Origin: an uncultured Pelagibacteraceae bacterium | GTDB taxonomy: Bacteria; Pseudomonadota; Alphaproteobacteria; Pelagibacterales; Pelagibacteraceae | Assembly: GCA_902596205.1 (NCBI GenBank) | Contig: CACJSY010000001.1 | Location: forward strand, 62,001-126,000 | Reading direction: 5' to 3' | DNA: 64,000 nt | Position numbers and translations under genes: made by a program | Shown: positions 43,077-52,281 of the stretch, one piece after another | Numbering within the stretch: position 1 is the stretch's first letter | Layout: the number at the start of each line of letters is the position of its first letter | The notes under the pieces: model-generated | Databases searched by the model: none | What the model was told of the DNA's origin: nothing | The model's input: only the letters and a program-made list of their open reading frames with translations

Positions 43077-43172
43077 AACCCTAGGTAGAATCTAAATTCA
43101 ATTAGCGACTCCTCTTTATATATGTTTTGTGCTAGATTTTTTTCTTTTTAAAGAAAACGGGGGACATTCAAA

Positions 43173-44486
43173 ATGAAAAAAATAAAAGCAATAATTGCTT
43201 CGTTGGCACTTTTCGCAATGTTTGCGGGAACAGCCGCCCAAGCAAAAGTAGAAATACAATGGTGGCATGCTTTTGGTGGAAGACTTGGTGAATTACTTGA
43301 TGAACAAGTAAACAAGTTCAACGCATCACAAGACAAATACACTGTAGTTCATACTAGAAAAGGTAACTATTCAGAAACTCTTAACGCTGGTATCGCTGCA
43401 TTCAGAGCTGGACAACATCCAAATATCCTTATGGTATTTGAAGTTGGAACAGCTAGTTTAATGGCTGCAAAAGGAGCTTACGTTCCTATGTACCAACTAA
43501 TGAAAGATGCTGGTCAAAGATTTAATCCTAAGGGATTTGTTTCTGCTGTATCTGGTTATTACACAACAACAGATGGCAAAATGTTATCTATGCCGTATAA
43601 CTCCTCAACGCCAGTTCTTTGGGTAAATAAAGACTTGATGAAAAAAGCAGGTTTAGATCCAGAGATGGACTTGAGTACTTGGAAAAAAGTTGGAAACGCG
43701 CTTGATGCTGCAAAAGCAAAAGGTATTGATATGCCTTTCTGTACTTGTTGGCACAGCTGGGTTCACCTTGAAAACTTTTCAGCCTACCACAACATACCGT
43801 TTGCAACTAAATCAAACGGATTTGCTGGTTTAGATACTGAGTTAGCTTTCAATAGCCCAGTACACATCAAGCACATTCAAACTTTAGGTAAATGGGCTCA
43901 AGAAGGTAAATTTAAGTACATGGGTAGAAGAAATGAAGCCGGTAAAAATTTTAGAGCTGGTGAATGTATGTTAATGACAGAATCTTCTGCTGGTTACGCT
44001 GGTATCAAAAAAGAAGCAAAATTCGAATTTGGTATTAGACACTTACCTTACTATGGAGCAACAGAAGCACCTCAAAACACAATTATTGGTGGTTCATCTC
44101 TGTGGGCATTGTCTGGAAAATCTAAAGAAGAGAACAAAGCTACGGCAGCATTCTTAGCTTTCTTATCAAGAACTGATATTCAAGCTAAGTGGCACCAAGA
44201 TACGGGTTATTTAGGTGTTACTACTGCAGCTGCTTCAGCTACTAAAAAGTCAGGATTCTATAAATCAAATCCTGGAACTGATTTAGCAGGGATACAGATG
44301 ATGAGAAATAAAGTTACTCAAAACTCTAAAGGCTTGCGTCTTGGATCTTTTGATCAAATAAGAGGAATTATTGATGAAGAGATGGAAGGAGTTTACAACG
44401 GCACTAAAACTGCTCAAGTAGCTTTAGACAGCGCTGTAAAAAGAGGTAACGTTCTTTTAAGAAGATTTGAAAGAGCTAACAAATAA
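43173..44486 (+). CDS. ugpB: sn-Glycerol-3-phosphate ABC transporter substrate-binding protein
   Basis: A 437-residue periplasmic protein with a signal peptide (about 1-24, cleavage after AQA) and the extracytoplasmic solute-binding family 1 fold. It has VEIQWWHAFGGRLGELLDEQVNKFN, matching UgpB, and the expected order ugpB-A-E-C-Q. Ribosome site: GGGGGA before the ATG. The gene uses GC-richer codons than the window, as for highly expressed proteins. It delivers glycerol-3-phosphate or glycerophosphodiesters. A strong hairpin separates it from ugpA. Confidence 0.93.
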   Translation: MKKIKAIIASLALFAMFAGTAAQAKVEIQWWHAFGGRLGELLDEQVNKFNASQDKYTVVHTRKGNYSETLNAGIAAFRAGQHPNILMVFEVGTASLMAAKGAYVPMYQLMKDAGQRFNPKGFVSAVSGYYTTTDGKMLSMPYNSSTPVLWVNKDLMKKAGLDPEMDLSTWKKVGNALDAAKAKGIDMPFCTCWHSWVHLENFSAYHNIPFATKSNGFAGLDTELAFNSPVHIKHIQTLGKWAQEGKFKYMGRRNEAGKNFRAGECMLMTESSAGYAGIKKEAKFEFGIRHLPYYGATEAPQNTIIGGSSLWALSGKSKEENKATAAFLAFLSRTDIQAKWHQDTGYLGVTTAAASATKKSGFYKSNPGTDLAGIQMMRNKVTQNSKGLRLGSFDQIRGIIDEEMEGVYNGTKTAQVALDSAVKRGNVLLRRFERANK

Positions 44487-44499
44487 ATCAATTTAATTT

Positions 44500-44521
44500 A
44501 CTAGGGGCGAAAGCCCCTAGT
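44500..44521 (+). terminator. Hairpin between ugpB and ugpA
   Basis: ACTAGGGGC (44500-44508) pairs with GCCCCTAGT (44513-44521) around a GAAA tetraloop. It is not followed by a good T-run, so it likely protects the upstream mRNA or gives partial termination, which would favour UgpB over the membrane subunits. Confidence 0.75.
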
Positions 44522-44538
44522 ATCATTCTTAAGATCAA

Positions 44539-45420
44539 ATGGAAAAAAGGGTTTTTTTTAAAGGCTGGTGGTTACCAGCGCTGCTAGTTGCACCTCAACT
44601 ACTAATTTCTTTTGTCTTCTTTTTTTATCCATCAGGACAAGCCATTTGGAATTCTTTATTTTTACCAGATCCCTTTGGATTAAAGACAGAATTTGTTGGT
44701 TTAGATAATTTTAGATTTTTATTATCCGATCCTTATTATCTAGCAAGTTTTAAAACCACAGTTATTTTTTCAACGGCAGTATCCGTTTCATCCATGGCTT
44801 TGGGTTTGTATTTAGCTGCGTTAGCAGATCGATTAATTAAAGGAGCTGGCGTTTATCAAACCTTATTAATTTGGCCTTACGCTATAGCGCCAGCGATCGC
44901 AGGTGTTCTATGGTTATTTATGTTCAATGGAAACATCGGTTTAGCCTCTTATTATCTAAAAGCTTTAGGCTACGAATGGAATCATACTTTAAAAGGTGAT
45001 CAAGCAATGTTTTTAGTTATTTTAGCCTCATCATGGGGAAGAATAAGTTATAACTTTTTATTTTTCTTAGCAGGTTTACAAGCTATTCCAAAATCCATTA
45101 TTGAAGCTGCTGCAATAGATGGAGCTAGTTTTTGGAAAAGATTTGGTACAATTGTAATACCTCTTCTTTCACCCATCACATTCTTTTTATTAGTCGTAAA
45201 TATTGTTTATGCTTTCTTTGATACTTTTGGAGTAATACATACAATCACTTCAGGCGGACCTGAACAATCGACCACTATACTAGTATATAAAGTATTCTCT
45301 GATGGGTTTGTGAGCCAAGATCTTGGATCAAGCGCAGCCCAGTCCGTAATCTTACTAGTTTTAGTTGGAATTTTAACCGTAATTCAATTTAAATATATAG
45401 AGAGAAAGGTTCATTACTAA
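44539..45420 (+). CDS. ugpA: Glycerol-3-phosphate ABC transporter permease UgpA
   Basis: A 293-residue inner-membrane permease with six hydrophobic segments and the binding-protein-dependent transport loop in EAAAIDGASFWKRFGTIVIPLL. It pairs with UgpE and UgpC. It overlaps ugpE by a single base (TAATG). Confidence 0.94.
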   Translation: MEKRVFFKGWWLPALLVAPQLLISFVFFFYPSGQAIWNSLFLPDPFGLKTEFVGLDNFRFLLSDPYYLASFKTTVIFSTAVSVSSMALGLYLAALADRLIKGAGVYQTLLIWPYAIAPAIAGVLWLFMFNGNIGLASYYLKALGYEWNHTLKGDQAMFLVILASSWGRISYNFLFFLAGLQAIPKSIIEAAAIDGASFWKRFGTIVIPLLSPITFFLLVVNIVYAFFDTFGVIHTITSGGPEQSTTILVYKVFSDGFVSQDLGSSAAQSVILLVLVGILTVIQFKYIERKVHY

Positions 45421-46274
45421 TGGTTGAGAAAAAGAAATCCGGATACTGGTTAACTCACCTTGGTTTAATTCTTGGGGTATTATTTATATTTTTTCCAGTT
45501 TGGCTAACTTTTGTTGCATCCACTGTAACTCAAGATGCAATTATTTATCCTCCATTACCAATGCTACCAGGAACAGAATTCTTTGAAAATTATGCCAATG
45601 CATTATTTAGAGGTTCGCCAGAGGGATATGGAGCCAAAGTTCCTGTGATAAAAATGATGATGAACTCTGCAATCATGGCGATTGGAATTACAGTTGGAAA
45701 AATAATAATTTCATTATTATCAGCTTTTGCATTTGTTTATTTTAGATTTCCATTTAGGAACTTATGCTTCTGGTTAATTTTTATTACTTTGATGCTTCCA
45801 GTAGAGGTAAGAATTGTTCCAACTTATGAAGTGGTTGCAAATTTAAACTTATTAAATTCTTACACAGGTTTAATCTTCCCGTTAATTGCATCAGCGACAG
45901 CAACTTTTTTATTTAGACAATTTTTTATGACCATACCTGATGAAATGGTTGAAGCAGCTAGAATGGACGGATGTAGTCCGATGCGTTTCTTTTTTGATAT
46001 ACTAGTTCCAATAAGCAAAACTAATATTGCAGCTCTATTTGTTATTTTATTTATTTTTGGTTGGAACCAATATTTATGGCCATTATTAATGACGACCGAT
46101 CCTGACATGAGAACCATTGTAATGGCTATTGACTCAATGATACCTACAGGAGACGATTATGCACACTGGCCAACGGTTATGGCAACAGCAATGTTAGCTA
46201 TGGTTCCACCAGTCATAGTAGTAATAAGTATGCAAAAATTTTTTGTTAAAGGTTTATTAGAAAGCGATAAATAA
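45420..46274 (+). CDS. ugpE: Glycerol-3-phosphate ABC transporter permease UgpE
   Basis: A 284-residue permease with six membrane helices and the EAA loop in EAARMDGCSPMRFFFDILVP. It forms the channel with UgpA. One-base overlaps link it to ugpA and ugpC. Confidence 0.94.
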   Translation: MVEKKKSGYWLTHLGLILGVLFIFFPVWLTFVASTVTQDAIIYPPLPMLPGTEFFENYANALFRGSPEGYGAKVPVIKMMMNSAIMAIGITVGKIIISLLSAFAFVYFRFPFRNLCFWLIFITLMLPVEVRIVPTYEVVANLNLLNSYTGLIFPLIASATATFLFRQFFMTIPDEMVEAARMDGCSPMRFFFDILVPISKTNIAALFVILFIFGWNQYLWPLLMTTDPDMRTIVMAIDSMIPTGDDYAHWPTVMATAMLAMVPPVIVVISMQKFFVKGLLESDK

Positions 46275-47329
46275 TGTCTCAAATTAGTTTACAAAATTTA
46301 AAAAAATCTTTTGGAAAAACTCAGGTTATTCATGATCTGAGTATTGATGTAAAAGATGGTGAGCTGATTGTAATAGTTGGGCCATCAGGTTGTGGTAAAT
46401 CAACATTATTGAGAATGGTTGCGGGGTTAGAAGATGCAAATGAAGGAAATATTTTAATTGATAATAAAAAAGTAAATGAGCTTGAACCTATGGAGCGAAA
46501 TATTGCAATGGTATTTCAAAATTACGCTCTTTATCCTCACATGACCGTCTTTGGTAACATGGCATACGGTTTAAAAATTGCAAAAGTGCCGAAAGAAGAA
46601 ATTGAATCAAGAGTTCAAAAAGCAGCTGAAATTTTAGAGCTCGGAGAATTATTAGAGAGAAAACCTAATCAATTATCAGGAGGACAAAGACAAAGAGTTG
46701 CTATGGGTAGAGCCATTGTAAGAAATCCTGTAGCTTTTTTATTTGATGAACCATTATCAAATCTTGATGCAAAATTAAGAGTTCAAATGAGATTAGAAAT
46801 TAAAAAACTTCAAACTCAATTAAAAACTACCTCCCTTTATGTAACGCACGATCAAGTTGAAGCAATGACACTAGCAGATCGAATGATTGTAATGAATGAA
46901 GGTAACGTGGAACATATTGGAACGCCTTTAGAAGTTTATACAAAGCCCAAAACTTTATTCACGGCTCAATTTATCGGAAGTCCAGCAATGAATATTTTAA
47001 AAGGTAATTGTGGAGGTAACAAATTAATTTTAGCTAACAAAGCTTCACTTTCGGTAAATTCAAATTTTAATGGACCTGTTAATATAGGTATGCGACCTGA
47101 AGATTTTGAATTGGATCAAAATGGTCCAATCAAGTTAAAAGTTGAACTTGTAGAGCTGATCGGAGCTAATACACTTATTCATGGTAAACTTGAAAATAGT
47201 AATGAAATTTTAGTTGCAAGTATCTCAGGTGTTGTTAAAGAAGATACTATTGGAAAAAATATTAATCTTTCCATTCAAAATGACAAACTACACCTGTTTG
47301 ATACTAATACTGATTTGAGGATTAATTGA
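46274..47329 (+). CDS. ugpC: Glycerol-3-phosphate ABC transporter ATPase UgpC
   Basis: A 351-residue ABC ATPase with Walker A GPSGCGKST, signature LSGGQRQR, Walker B FLFDEPLSNLDA and the C-terminal TOBE domain (about 235-350) typical of MalK/UgpC. It powers uptake by UgpBAE. The stop overlaps ugpQ by 4 bases. Confidence 0.95.
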   Translation: MSQISLQNLKKSFGKTQVIHDLSIDVKDGELIVIVGPSGCGKSTLLRMVAGLEDANEGNILIDNKKVNELEPMERNIAMVFQNYALYPHMTVFGNMAYGLKIAKVPKEEIESRVQKAAEILELGELLERKPNQLSGGQRQRVAMGRAIVRNPVAFLFDEPLSNLDAKLRVQMRLEIKKLQTQLKTTSLYVTHDQVEAMTLADRMIVMNEGNVEHIGTPLEVYTKPKTLFTAQFIGSPAMNILKGNCGGNKLILANKASLSVNSNFNGPVNIGMRPEDFELDQNGPIKLKVELVELIGANTLIHGKLENSNEILVASISGVVKEDTIGKNINLSIQNDKLHLFDTNTDLRIN

Positions 47330-48258
47330 TCAATCCATTTTTAACGAAACCTAACTACATAAGAATTTACGGCCACAGAGGAGCAAGAGGTGATATTGTT
47401 GAGAACTCTATATCAGGTTTCAAATACACATTTGATCTAGGCATTAAAGCAGTTGAATTTGACGTTGTAATTTCAAAAGATAATATTCCAACGATATTTC
47501 ATGACTACAGGTTAAATCCTGATTTAGTTAAAGATGCCTCAGGAAACTGGATTACAGATAAAAGCATGAAATTAGTAGAACTGACTTATGATGAAATAAG
47601 TAAGTATAGTATTGGAAGTATAAAGCCTGAAACAAAGTACGCAAAAAGATTTAAAAATCAAAAACCTATTACAGGTGAAAAAATACCAAAATTAACTGAT
47701 TTCTTTAAATTAGTGACGGAAGATAAATATAAAGATGTATTTTTAAATTTAGAAATTAAATCAACTCCTACACAAGAAAATGTAACACCTGACCCAGAAA
47801 AAATGGTTTCCTTAATCCTTAAAGATATAAAAGATTTTAAACTTGAGGACAGAACTTTAATCACTTCATATGATTTTAGAATTCTTTATGCCCTTAAAAA
47901 ACAAAATCCAAATATTTTAAGAGGATTTATTACCCTGCAACAAGGTCTTTCAATCACTAAAAAGAATATTTATGAAAACTCTCCATGGATGGTTAAAAAT
48001 TATCCAATGGAAGAATTATTTTTGCTTCCTAATATAATTAAATCTTTAGAAGGTCATGTGTGGAGCACTTTCTACCGTGATGTTACAAAACAAAATGTAG
48101 AATTAGCACATAAGCATGGTCTAGCCACTTGTGTTTGGACAGTGAATAGAGAACAAGATATTATTCGAATGATTGAGTACGGTGTAGATGGAATTATAAC
48201 CGACTATCCAAAAAAAGTTCAAGAAATTTGTAAAGCAAAAAATATTTCTTGGTTTTAA
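47326..48258 (+). CDS. ugpQ: Glycerophosphodiester phosphodiesterase
   Basis: A 310-residue GDPD TIM barrel that splits glycerophosphodiesters into glycerol-3-phosphate and alcohol. Catalytic HRGARG occurs near the N-terminus with ENSISGF, and VEFDVVISKDNIPTIFHD follows. The start is a TTG at 47326 with GAGG just upstream; it overlaps ugpC by 4 bases. The family normally needs Ca2+ or Mg2+. No signal peptide, so it is cytosolic. A weak AT hairpin at the stop may terminate. Confidence 0.9.
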   Translation: MINPFLTKPNYIRIYGHRGARGDIVENSISGFKYTFDLGIKAVEFDVVISKDNIPTIFHDYRLNPDLVKDASGNWITDKSMKLVELTYDEISKYSIGSIKPETKYAKRFKNQKPITGEKIPKLTDFFKLVTEDKYKDVFLNLEIKSTPTQENVTPDPEKMVSLILKDIKDFKLEDRTLITSYDFRILYALKKQNPNILRGFITLQQGLSITKKNIYENSPWMVKNYPMEELFLLPNIIKSLEGHVWSTFYRDVTKQNVELAHKHGLATCVWTVNREQDIIRMIEYGVDGIITDYPKKVQEICKAKNISWF

Positions 48259-48278
48259 TTCTAAAACTTGATTTTTTT
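48252..48278 (+). terminator. Weak terminator after ugpQ
   Basis: GTTTTA (48252-48257) pairs with TAAAAC (48262-48267), followed by TTGATTTTTTT. The stem is AT-only apart from one pair, so it is weak, but position and T-run suit an intrinsic terminator for the ugp operon. Confidence 0.5.
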
Positions 48279-48301
48279 ACTCTCTTGATATAAATACATG
48301 C

Positions 48302-48439
48302 ATGGCAAAAAAAAAATATCAAAGAAATTGGCTAGAAAGAAAATTGGATGAATATAATCACACAATGGAACTTATTAGGACTATTCTGCCTTTTTTAATC
48401 CTTTTGCTACAAATTTACATACTTACTAAACTCATTTAA
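48302..48439 (+). CDS. Small membrane protein, 45 residues
   Basis: A short frame starts MAKKKYQRNWLER and has one hydrophobic helix (about 26-42). The ATG has no ribosome site, but a TTGATT box (48268-48273) and TATAAA (48289-48294) are placed so the transcript may start at the ATG. It precedes another small membrane protein gene. No family recognised. Confidence 0.5.
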   Translation: MAKKKYQRNWLERKLDEYNHTMELIRTILPFLILLLQIYILTKLI

Positions 48440-48470
48440 CACATCATCAAATATCAGGTATAACTGAATA

Positions 48471-48698
48471 ATGACTTTATTGTTTTTATCACTAGCAGGT
48501 ATCATTGCTATTATTGTTATTCTTGTATCGGCAAAATTTATTAAAGCCGGATTTGAAGCAAGAAGTGAAGTTAAAGACCAAAAGACGAGTGAAAATGTTA
48601 GCCAAGAAGACGAAGAAATTTTAGATAAATTAAAAGAAAAAAACCTATCTCCTGAAGACCTTAAAAAAATTTATGAAGATCTTCAGAAGAAAAAATAG
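48471..48698 (+). CDS. Small membrane protein with acidic helical tail, 75 residues
   Basis: The protein has one N-terminal membrane helix (about 2-21) and a charged, helical tail ending in SPEDLKKIYEDLQKKK. It lies 31 bases after the 45-residue frame and converges on the PiT-like gene. I recognise no family; cytochrome or transporter accessory subunits often look alike. Confidence 0.65.
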   Translation: MTLLFLSLAGIIAIIVILVSAKFIKAGFEARSEVKDQKTSENVSQEDEEILDKLKEKNLSPEDLKKIYEDLQKKK

Positions 48699-48707
48699 TC
48701 TTGATTA

Positions 48708-49676
48708 TTAAAATAATCCTCTAGGAATTATAAAGTAATGTATCGCAAGCACGATTGCTACCGAAACACTTAATCCAAATATCATTTTAACAAAGTCTTT
48801 TCCAATTAGTGGAAAGACATATTTGAATTTATAATCCTTGTTCATAGTTGAAATTGCCAACTCTCTTCCACATAATAAGCCTACGAACACCCATGTCGTT
48901 GACATTGGTAAATCATTCAACTCTTTGAAGTAGAAAAGAACTGCAGCATAAATCACGTTGATGATCGTTGCTGATCTAGCATATCTCGTTCCAGTTTTTT
49001 CTAATACAACCTGTTGTATCGAGCCACCTCTAATATAGAAGATATAAAAAAGTAGAACGGTAAAGTATGTTATTACAATTAAAAGTAATGAAAAATCTAA
49101 TTGTCTAGGTAAGTACACAGCAATGTTTGCAACATCGTGTGATAACCAAACCCACCATAACCAGCCTGAAGATACCCAAACTGAATTTCGCCAAAAAGCA
49201 ATCCATTTATCTCCTTTAACTTCATCAAGCTTCTCATTAATAAATTTAGAAACTGCAATCCAACAGAAGTAAGCAACTGTTGCCGCTATACCATAACCTA
49301 CAATACTTTTTACAAGCATTTTTTCCAAAACAACTGTGGAGGCAAACGCAGATAAAACTAAAAAAGTTGTAGATACTGGGATACCTATTCTTGTTAGTGC
49401 CAATAGAATTGCAGGAGCGACTGCGTGGTACCATTGAATTTCTTGGAAAGGTATTCTTGTTAATCTTCCGTAAGAAATATCTCCATCATAACTGTACCAA
49501 CCCCATGTTATTGCAACAATCATTACTAGTGATGCAGCACTTGCGAGCGTGTACCATTTAAACCATTTTTGCTTTGAGGCAATAAAAGTTCCGAGTGTTT
49601 GTATAGAGTCATTAGCGATTACACTATAACCTGCTAATCCGAACCCTATAATCGTGTATACTAAATCAAGTTCCAT
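48708..49676 (-). CDS. PiT-like inorganic phosphate transporter family protein
   Basis: A 322-residue protein with about nine hydrophobic segments. Two repeats bear ANDSIQTLGTF near the N-terminus and PVSTT/PMSTT turns (IGIPVSTTFLVLSAFAS and DLPMSTTWVFVGL) like those of PiT-type phosphate permeases; the second GxNDxxK repeat is not evident. Function is likely phosphate or related ion uptake, by inference. It is preceded by AAAGGAA before the ATG. Neighbouring ugp genes suit phosphorus acquisition. Confidence 0.7.
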   Translation of the reverse strand: MELDLVYTIIGFGLAGYSVIANDSIQTLGTFIASKQKWFKWYTLASAASLVMIVAITWGWYSYDGDISYGRLTRIPFQEIQWYHAVAPAILLALTRIGIPVSTTFLVLSAFASTVVLEKMLVKSIVGYGIAATVAYFCWIAVSKFINEKLDEVKGDKWIAFWRNSVWVSSGWLWWVWLSHDVANIAVYLPRQLDFSLLLIVITYFTVLLFYIFYIRGGSIQQVVLEKTGTRYARSATIINVIYAAVLFYFKELNDLPMSTTWVFVGLLCGRELAISTMNKDYKFKYVFPLIGKDFVKMIFGLSVSVAIVLAIHYFIIPRGLF

Positions 49677-49945
49677 ATTATTTCCTTTTTGTCATTTTTT
49701 TATTGTTATTCTTGACATCCGAATCGTCATACTTAATAGAACTTTTAAAGGATGTTAAAAATTAATCTAGCGAAGAATTTATTAATTTTTTTTTTGGATA
49801 GGCCTTGGATCGCTTATAAAAATTATTTGACTAATTGCAAATTAATTTTCTTTTATTAAGAATAATTATCTTAAAAATTTTATAACATTATATTTCAAAA
49901 AATTTAATTAAAAATAAACAAGTTTCACACGTTCATTTCACGGGA

Positions 49946-50596
49946 TTATTTTTTGAATAAAATTTTCTGAATTATAAATAAAGCTAACAAAGCACCGATA
50001 ATTTCTGCAACTATGTAAGTAGGTGTATTTAAATAGTTTATACCTGTAAATGTATCAGTGAAAGTTCTAGCTAATGCAACCGCAGGGTTAGCAAAAGAAG
50101 TTGATGAAGTAAACCAATACCCAGCAGTAATATAAGTTGCAACGGATGCAGCAACTGCAACAGTTCCATTTTTTAGTGAACCAAAAATTATGAAAATTAA
50201 ACCAAAAGTTGCTATAACTTCTGCAATAAAAATATTAAACCCTGGTCTAGCTTTGCTTGATAATTCTATAAAGGGTAAATCAAACATGAAATTTGCGAGC
50301 ATTACTCCCAATAAACATCCTAAAATTTGGGCACTTATATAAGTAAAAATTAAGTCTTTTTTAATTTTTTTTATGAAATACATTGTCATTGTAACAACAG
50401 GATTAAAGTGAGCTCCAGAAATATTTGCAATTGAATTTATTAAAACAAATAATCCTGCGCCAGTTGCAATAGTATTAGCTAATAACATGACGGCAAAGTC
50501 TCTAGTCAAATTTTGAGCCATTATCCCAGAACCAACTACGATCATGACTAAAAAAGCACTACCTATAAATTCACCTATAAATATTCTATTTTTCAT
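49946..50596 (-). CDS. MIP/aquaporin-family channel
   Basis: A 216-residue six-helix channel. The two half-helix motifs are NPV in SGAHFNPVVTM and NPA in TSFANPAVALA. The NPV variant is common in bacterial aquaglyceroporin-like forms linked to glycerol or arsenite; I cannot pick a substrate. The start overlaps a small membrane gene by 4 bases. Confidence 0.87.
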   Translation of the reverse strand: MKNRIFIGEFIGSAFLVMIVVGSGIMAQNLTRDFAVMLLANTIATGAGLFVLINSIANISGAHFNPVVTMTMYFIKKIKKDLIFTYISAQILGCLLGVMLANFMFDLPFIELSSKARPGFNIFIAEVIATFGLIFIIFGSLKNGTVAVAASVATYITAGYWFTSSTSFANPAVALARTFTDTFTGINYLNTPTYIVAEIIGALLALFIIQKILFKK

Positions 50597-50820
50597 TGAA
50601 GTAACAATTGATAGAATCCTATTAAAAATAAAGGAATTTGTAATCCGAAGTTTGTAAGAATAGCTTTATCTTTTGAGAGAAAACCAGCAATCGTCCAACC
50701 TACAACTCCTGCACCATGAAACATAATATTGATAGGGTACATATTAAGATTGGTAAGCAGTATTCCTGTTAGTACTAAGAAAGTACTTAACCACTTAAGG
50801 TATTTTTTAATAAATTCCAT
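50593..50820 (-). CDS. Small membrane protein, 75 residues
   Basis: A protein with three short hydrophobic segments (about 9-24, 31-46 and 54-73). It is coupled to the aquaporin gene by a 4-base overlap and is 11 bases after the gcrA stop. No family recognised. Confidence 0.65.
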   Translation of the reverse strand: MEFIKKYLKWLSTFLVLTGILLTNLNMYPINIMFHGAGVVGWTIAGFLSKDKAILTNFGLQIPLFLIGFYQLLLQ

Positions 50821-50831
50821 TTGAGTTTGAA

Positions 50832-51329
50832 TTACCCTGAGGCTTTAACTTTTTTCTCAATAAATTCTGGAATGTCATCTTCTTTATCAAGAACCTCTTC
50901 TTTTGTGCCTTTAGGTTGAAATGCATATAACACGTGTAATTTACAATACGGGAATTCTCCTTCAGGCTTCCTACCGCAGAAATAGAATTTTTCCTCATTG
51001 GGATGACCTATAGGCCACTTACAGGTTTCATCTGTAAGTTCTTCCAGTGATTTAGGATTTTCTGGTTCAAAGTTTTTATCTAATAATATAGATTGAAATT
51101 TAGCCTTTCTTGATGTTGGCGCTGGTCCTCTTCTAATTTGCTTATTATCATTAGTTCTAGGTGAATTAGGTTGTTTGGAAGGGGCTCTAGCTTCTAAATT
51201 TAACCTATGAGCTTTTCCAATTACTGCATTTCTAGTGGTGTCACCTAAAGCTTCAGCGATCTGACTTGCGGTATGGCCTTTAGACCAAAGTTCTTTTAAT
51301 TTAGCGACTTTTTCTTCTGTCCAACTCAT
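50832..51329 (-). CDS. gcrA: GcrA-family cell cycle regulator
   Basis: A 165-residue GcrA homologue. It opens MSWTEEKVAKLKELWSKGHTASQ with the helix-turn-helix, and TTRNAVIGKAHRL. The C-terminal half has CKWPIGHPNEEKFYFCGRKP with cysteines of the GcrA zinc-like cluster. In Caulobacter GcrA cooperates with sigma-70 at CcrM-methylated GANTC promoters. It is the first gene of a small unit with a membrane protein and an aquaporin. Confidence 0.93.
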   Translation of the reverse strand: MSWTEEKVAKLKELWSKGHTASQIAEALGDTTRNAVIGKAHRLNLEARAPSKQPNSPRTNDNKQIRRGPAPTSRKAKFQSILLDKNFEPENPKSLEELTDETCKWPIGHPNEEKFYFCGRKPEGEFPYCKLHVLYAFQPKGTKEEVLDKEDDIPEFIEKKVKASG

Positions 51330-51465
51330 TGTATATAATTACAATATTTAGTAATTATGAAAAACTTAGGACATAATATTGGGGTTTAAAACATTAAAAC
51401 ACACTAAAGCTGTGAGTAGATTTAGTTGTACACAGTTTTTTTAATTAAAGGATATAAGACTATCA

Positions 51466-52278
51466 ATGGTTGAAATTACAAAAAAATATAAAATCGGATC
51501 TAGAAGATTTGGAGTCGTTAATTGGGTTGGTGCCTGGACTTTATATAAAAAGGAAGTTTTAAGATTTTTAATTGTGTGGGTACAAACTATTTTTTCCCCA
51601 TTAATTTCTTCTTTACTTTTTTTACTTGTTTTGTCTCTAGCGATAGGTGCAGATAGAGGTGAAGTACTTGGAGTGCCTTTCATAACTTTTTTAGCGCCAG
51701 GGTTGATTTCAATGCAGGTTATCCAGCAGTCCTTCTCTCATTCCTCATCATCTTTTATGATTGGAAAAATTCAAGGGAATATAGTTGATCTTCTTTATGC
51801 GCCTTTATCAGCATCTGAGGTTACAATTTCAGTCTCTTTAGCAGCTGTTACTAGAAGCGTTATGATTGCTATTGTTTCAATTATAGTATTCAAATTATTA
51901 ATTGATATCGAGATCAAAAACTATTTATTGCTAATAATTTTCACATTACTTTCATCCTTTATTTTAGGAAATATAGGAATTATTGCCGGTTTATGGGCTG
52001 AAAAGTTTGATCATATGGCTACGGTAACTAATTTTGTAATTGTGCCATTATCTTTCCTCTCAGGCACTTTTTATTCGATAAATAGATTGCCAGAGGTTTT
52101 ACAAATAATAAGTAAGGCGAACCCATTTTTTTATATGATTGATGGTTTTAGATATAGTTTTATTGGGAAAGCAGACGGTTCAATTTTAGTTGGTTTATTA
52201 TATTTGACGGTTTTAAGTTTTGTTAGTTGGTTTGTCACTTATATATTGTATAAAAAAGGTTATAAAATAAAATCTTAA
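51466..52278 (+). CDS. ABC-2 type transporter permease
   Basis: A 270-residue permease with six hydrophobic segments and the ABC-2 family pattern (FITFLAPGLISMQVIQQSF, PLSFLSGTFYSINRLP). The partner ATPase is not in the neighbourhood, so substrate and partner are unknown. It is 3 bases before argD. Confidence 0.85.
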   Translation: MVEITKKYKIGSRRFGVVNWVGAWTLYKKEVLRFLIVWVQTIFSPLISSLLFLLVLSLAIGADRGEVLGVPFITFLAPGLISMQVIQQSFSHSSSSFMIGKIQGNIVDLLYAPLSASEVTISVSLAAVTRSVMIAIVSIIVFKLLIDIEIKNYLLLIIFTLLSSFILGNIGIIAGLWAEKFDHMATVTNFVIVPLSFLSGTFYSINRLPEVLQIISKANPFFYMIDGFRYSFIGKADGSILVGLLYLTVLSFVSWFVTYILYKKGYKIKS

Positions 52279-52281
52279 ATT

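Noticed and set aside
43077-43172. Pho box before ugpB
   Set aside because: No pair of CTGTCAT-like direct repeats is seen, although the operon is often phosphate-controlled.
49677-49945. TTGACA-containing 269-base spacer as a small RNA gene
   Set aside because: The -10 element is poor, no hairpin terminator is found, and the stretch shows no coding frame; I see nothing firm in it.
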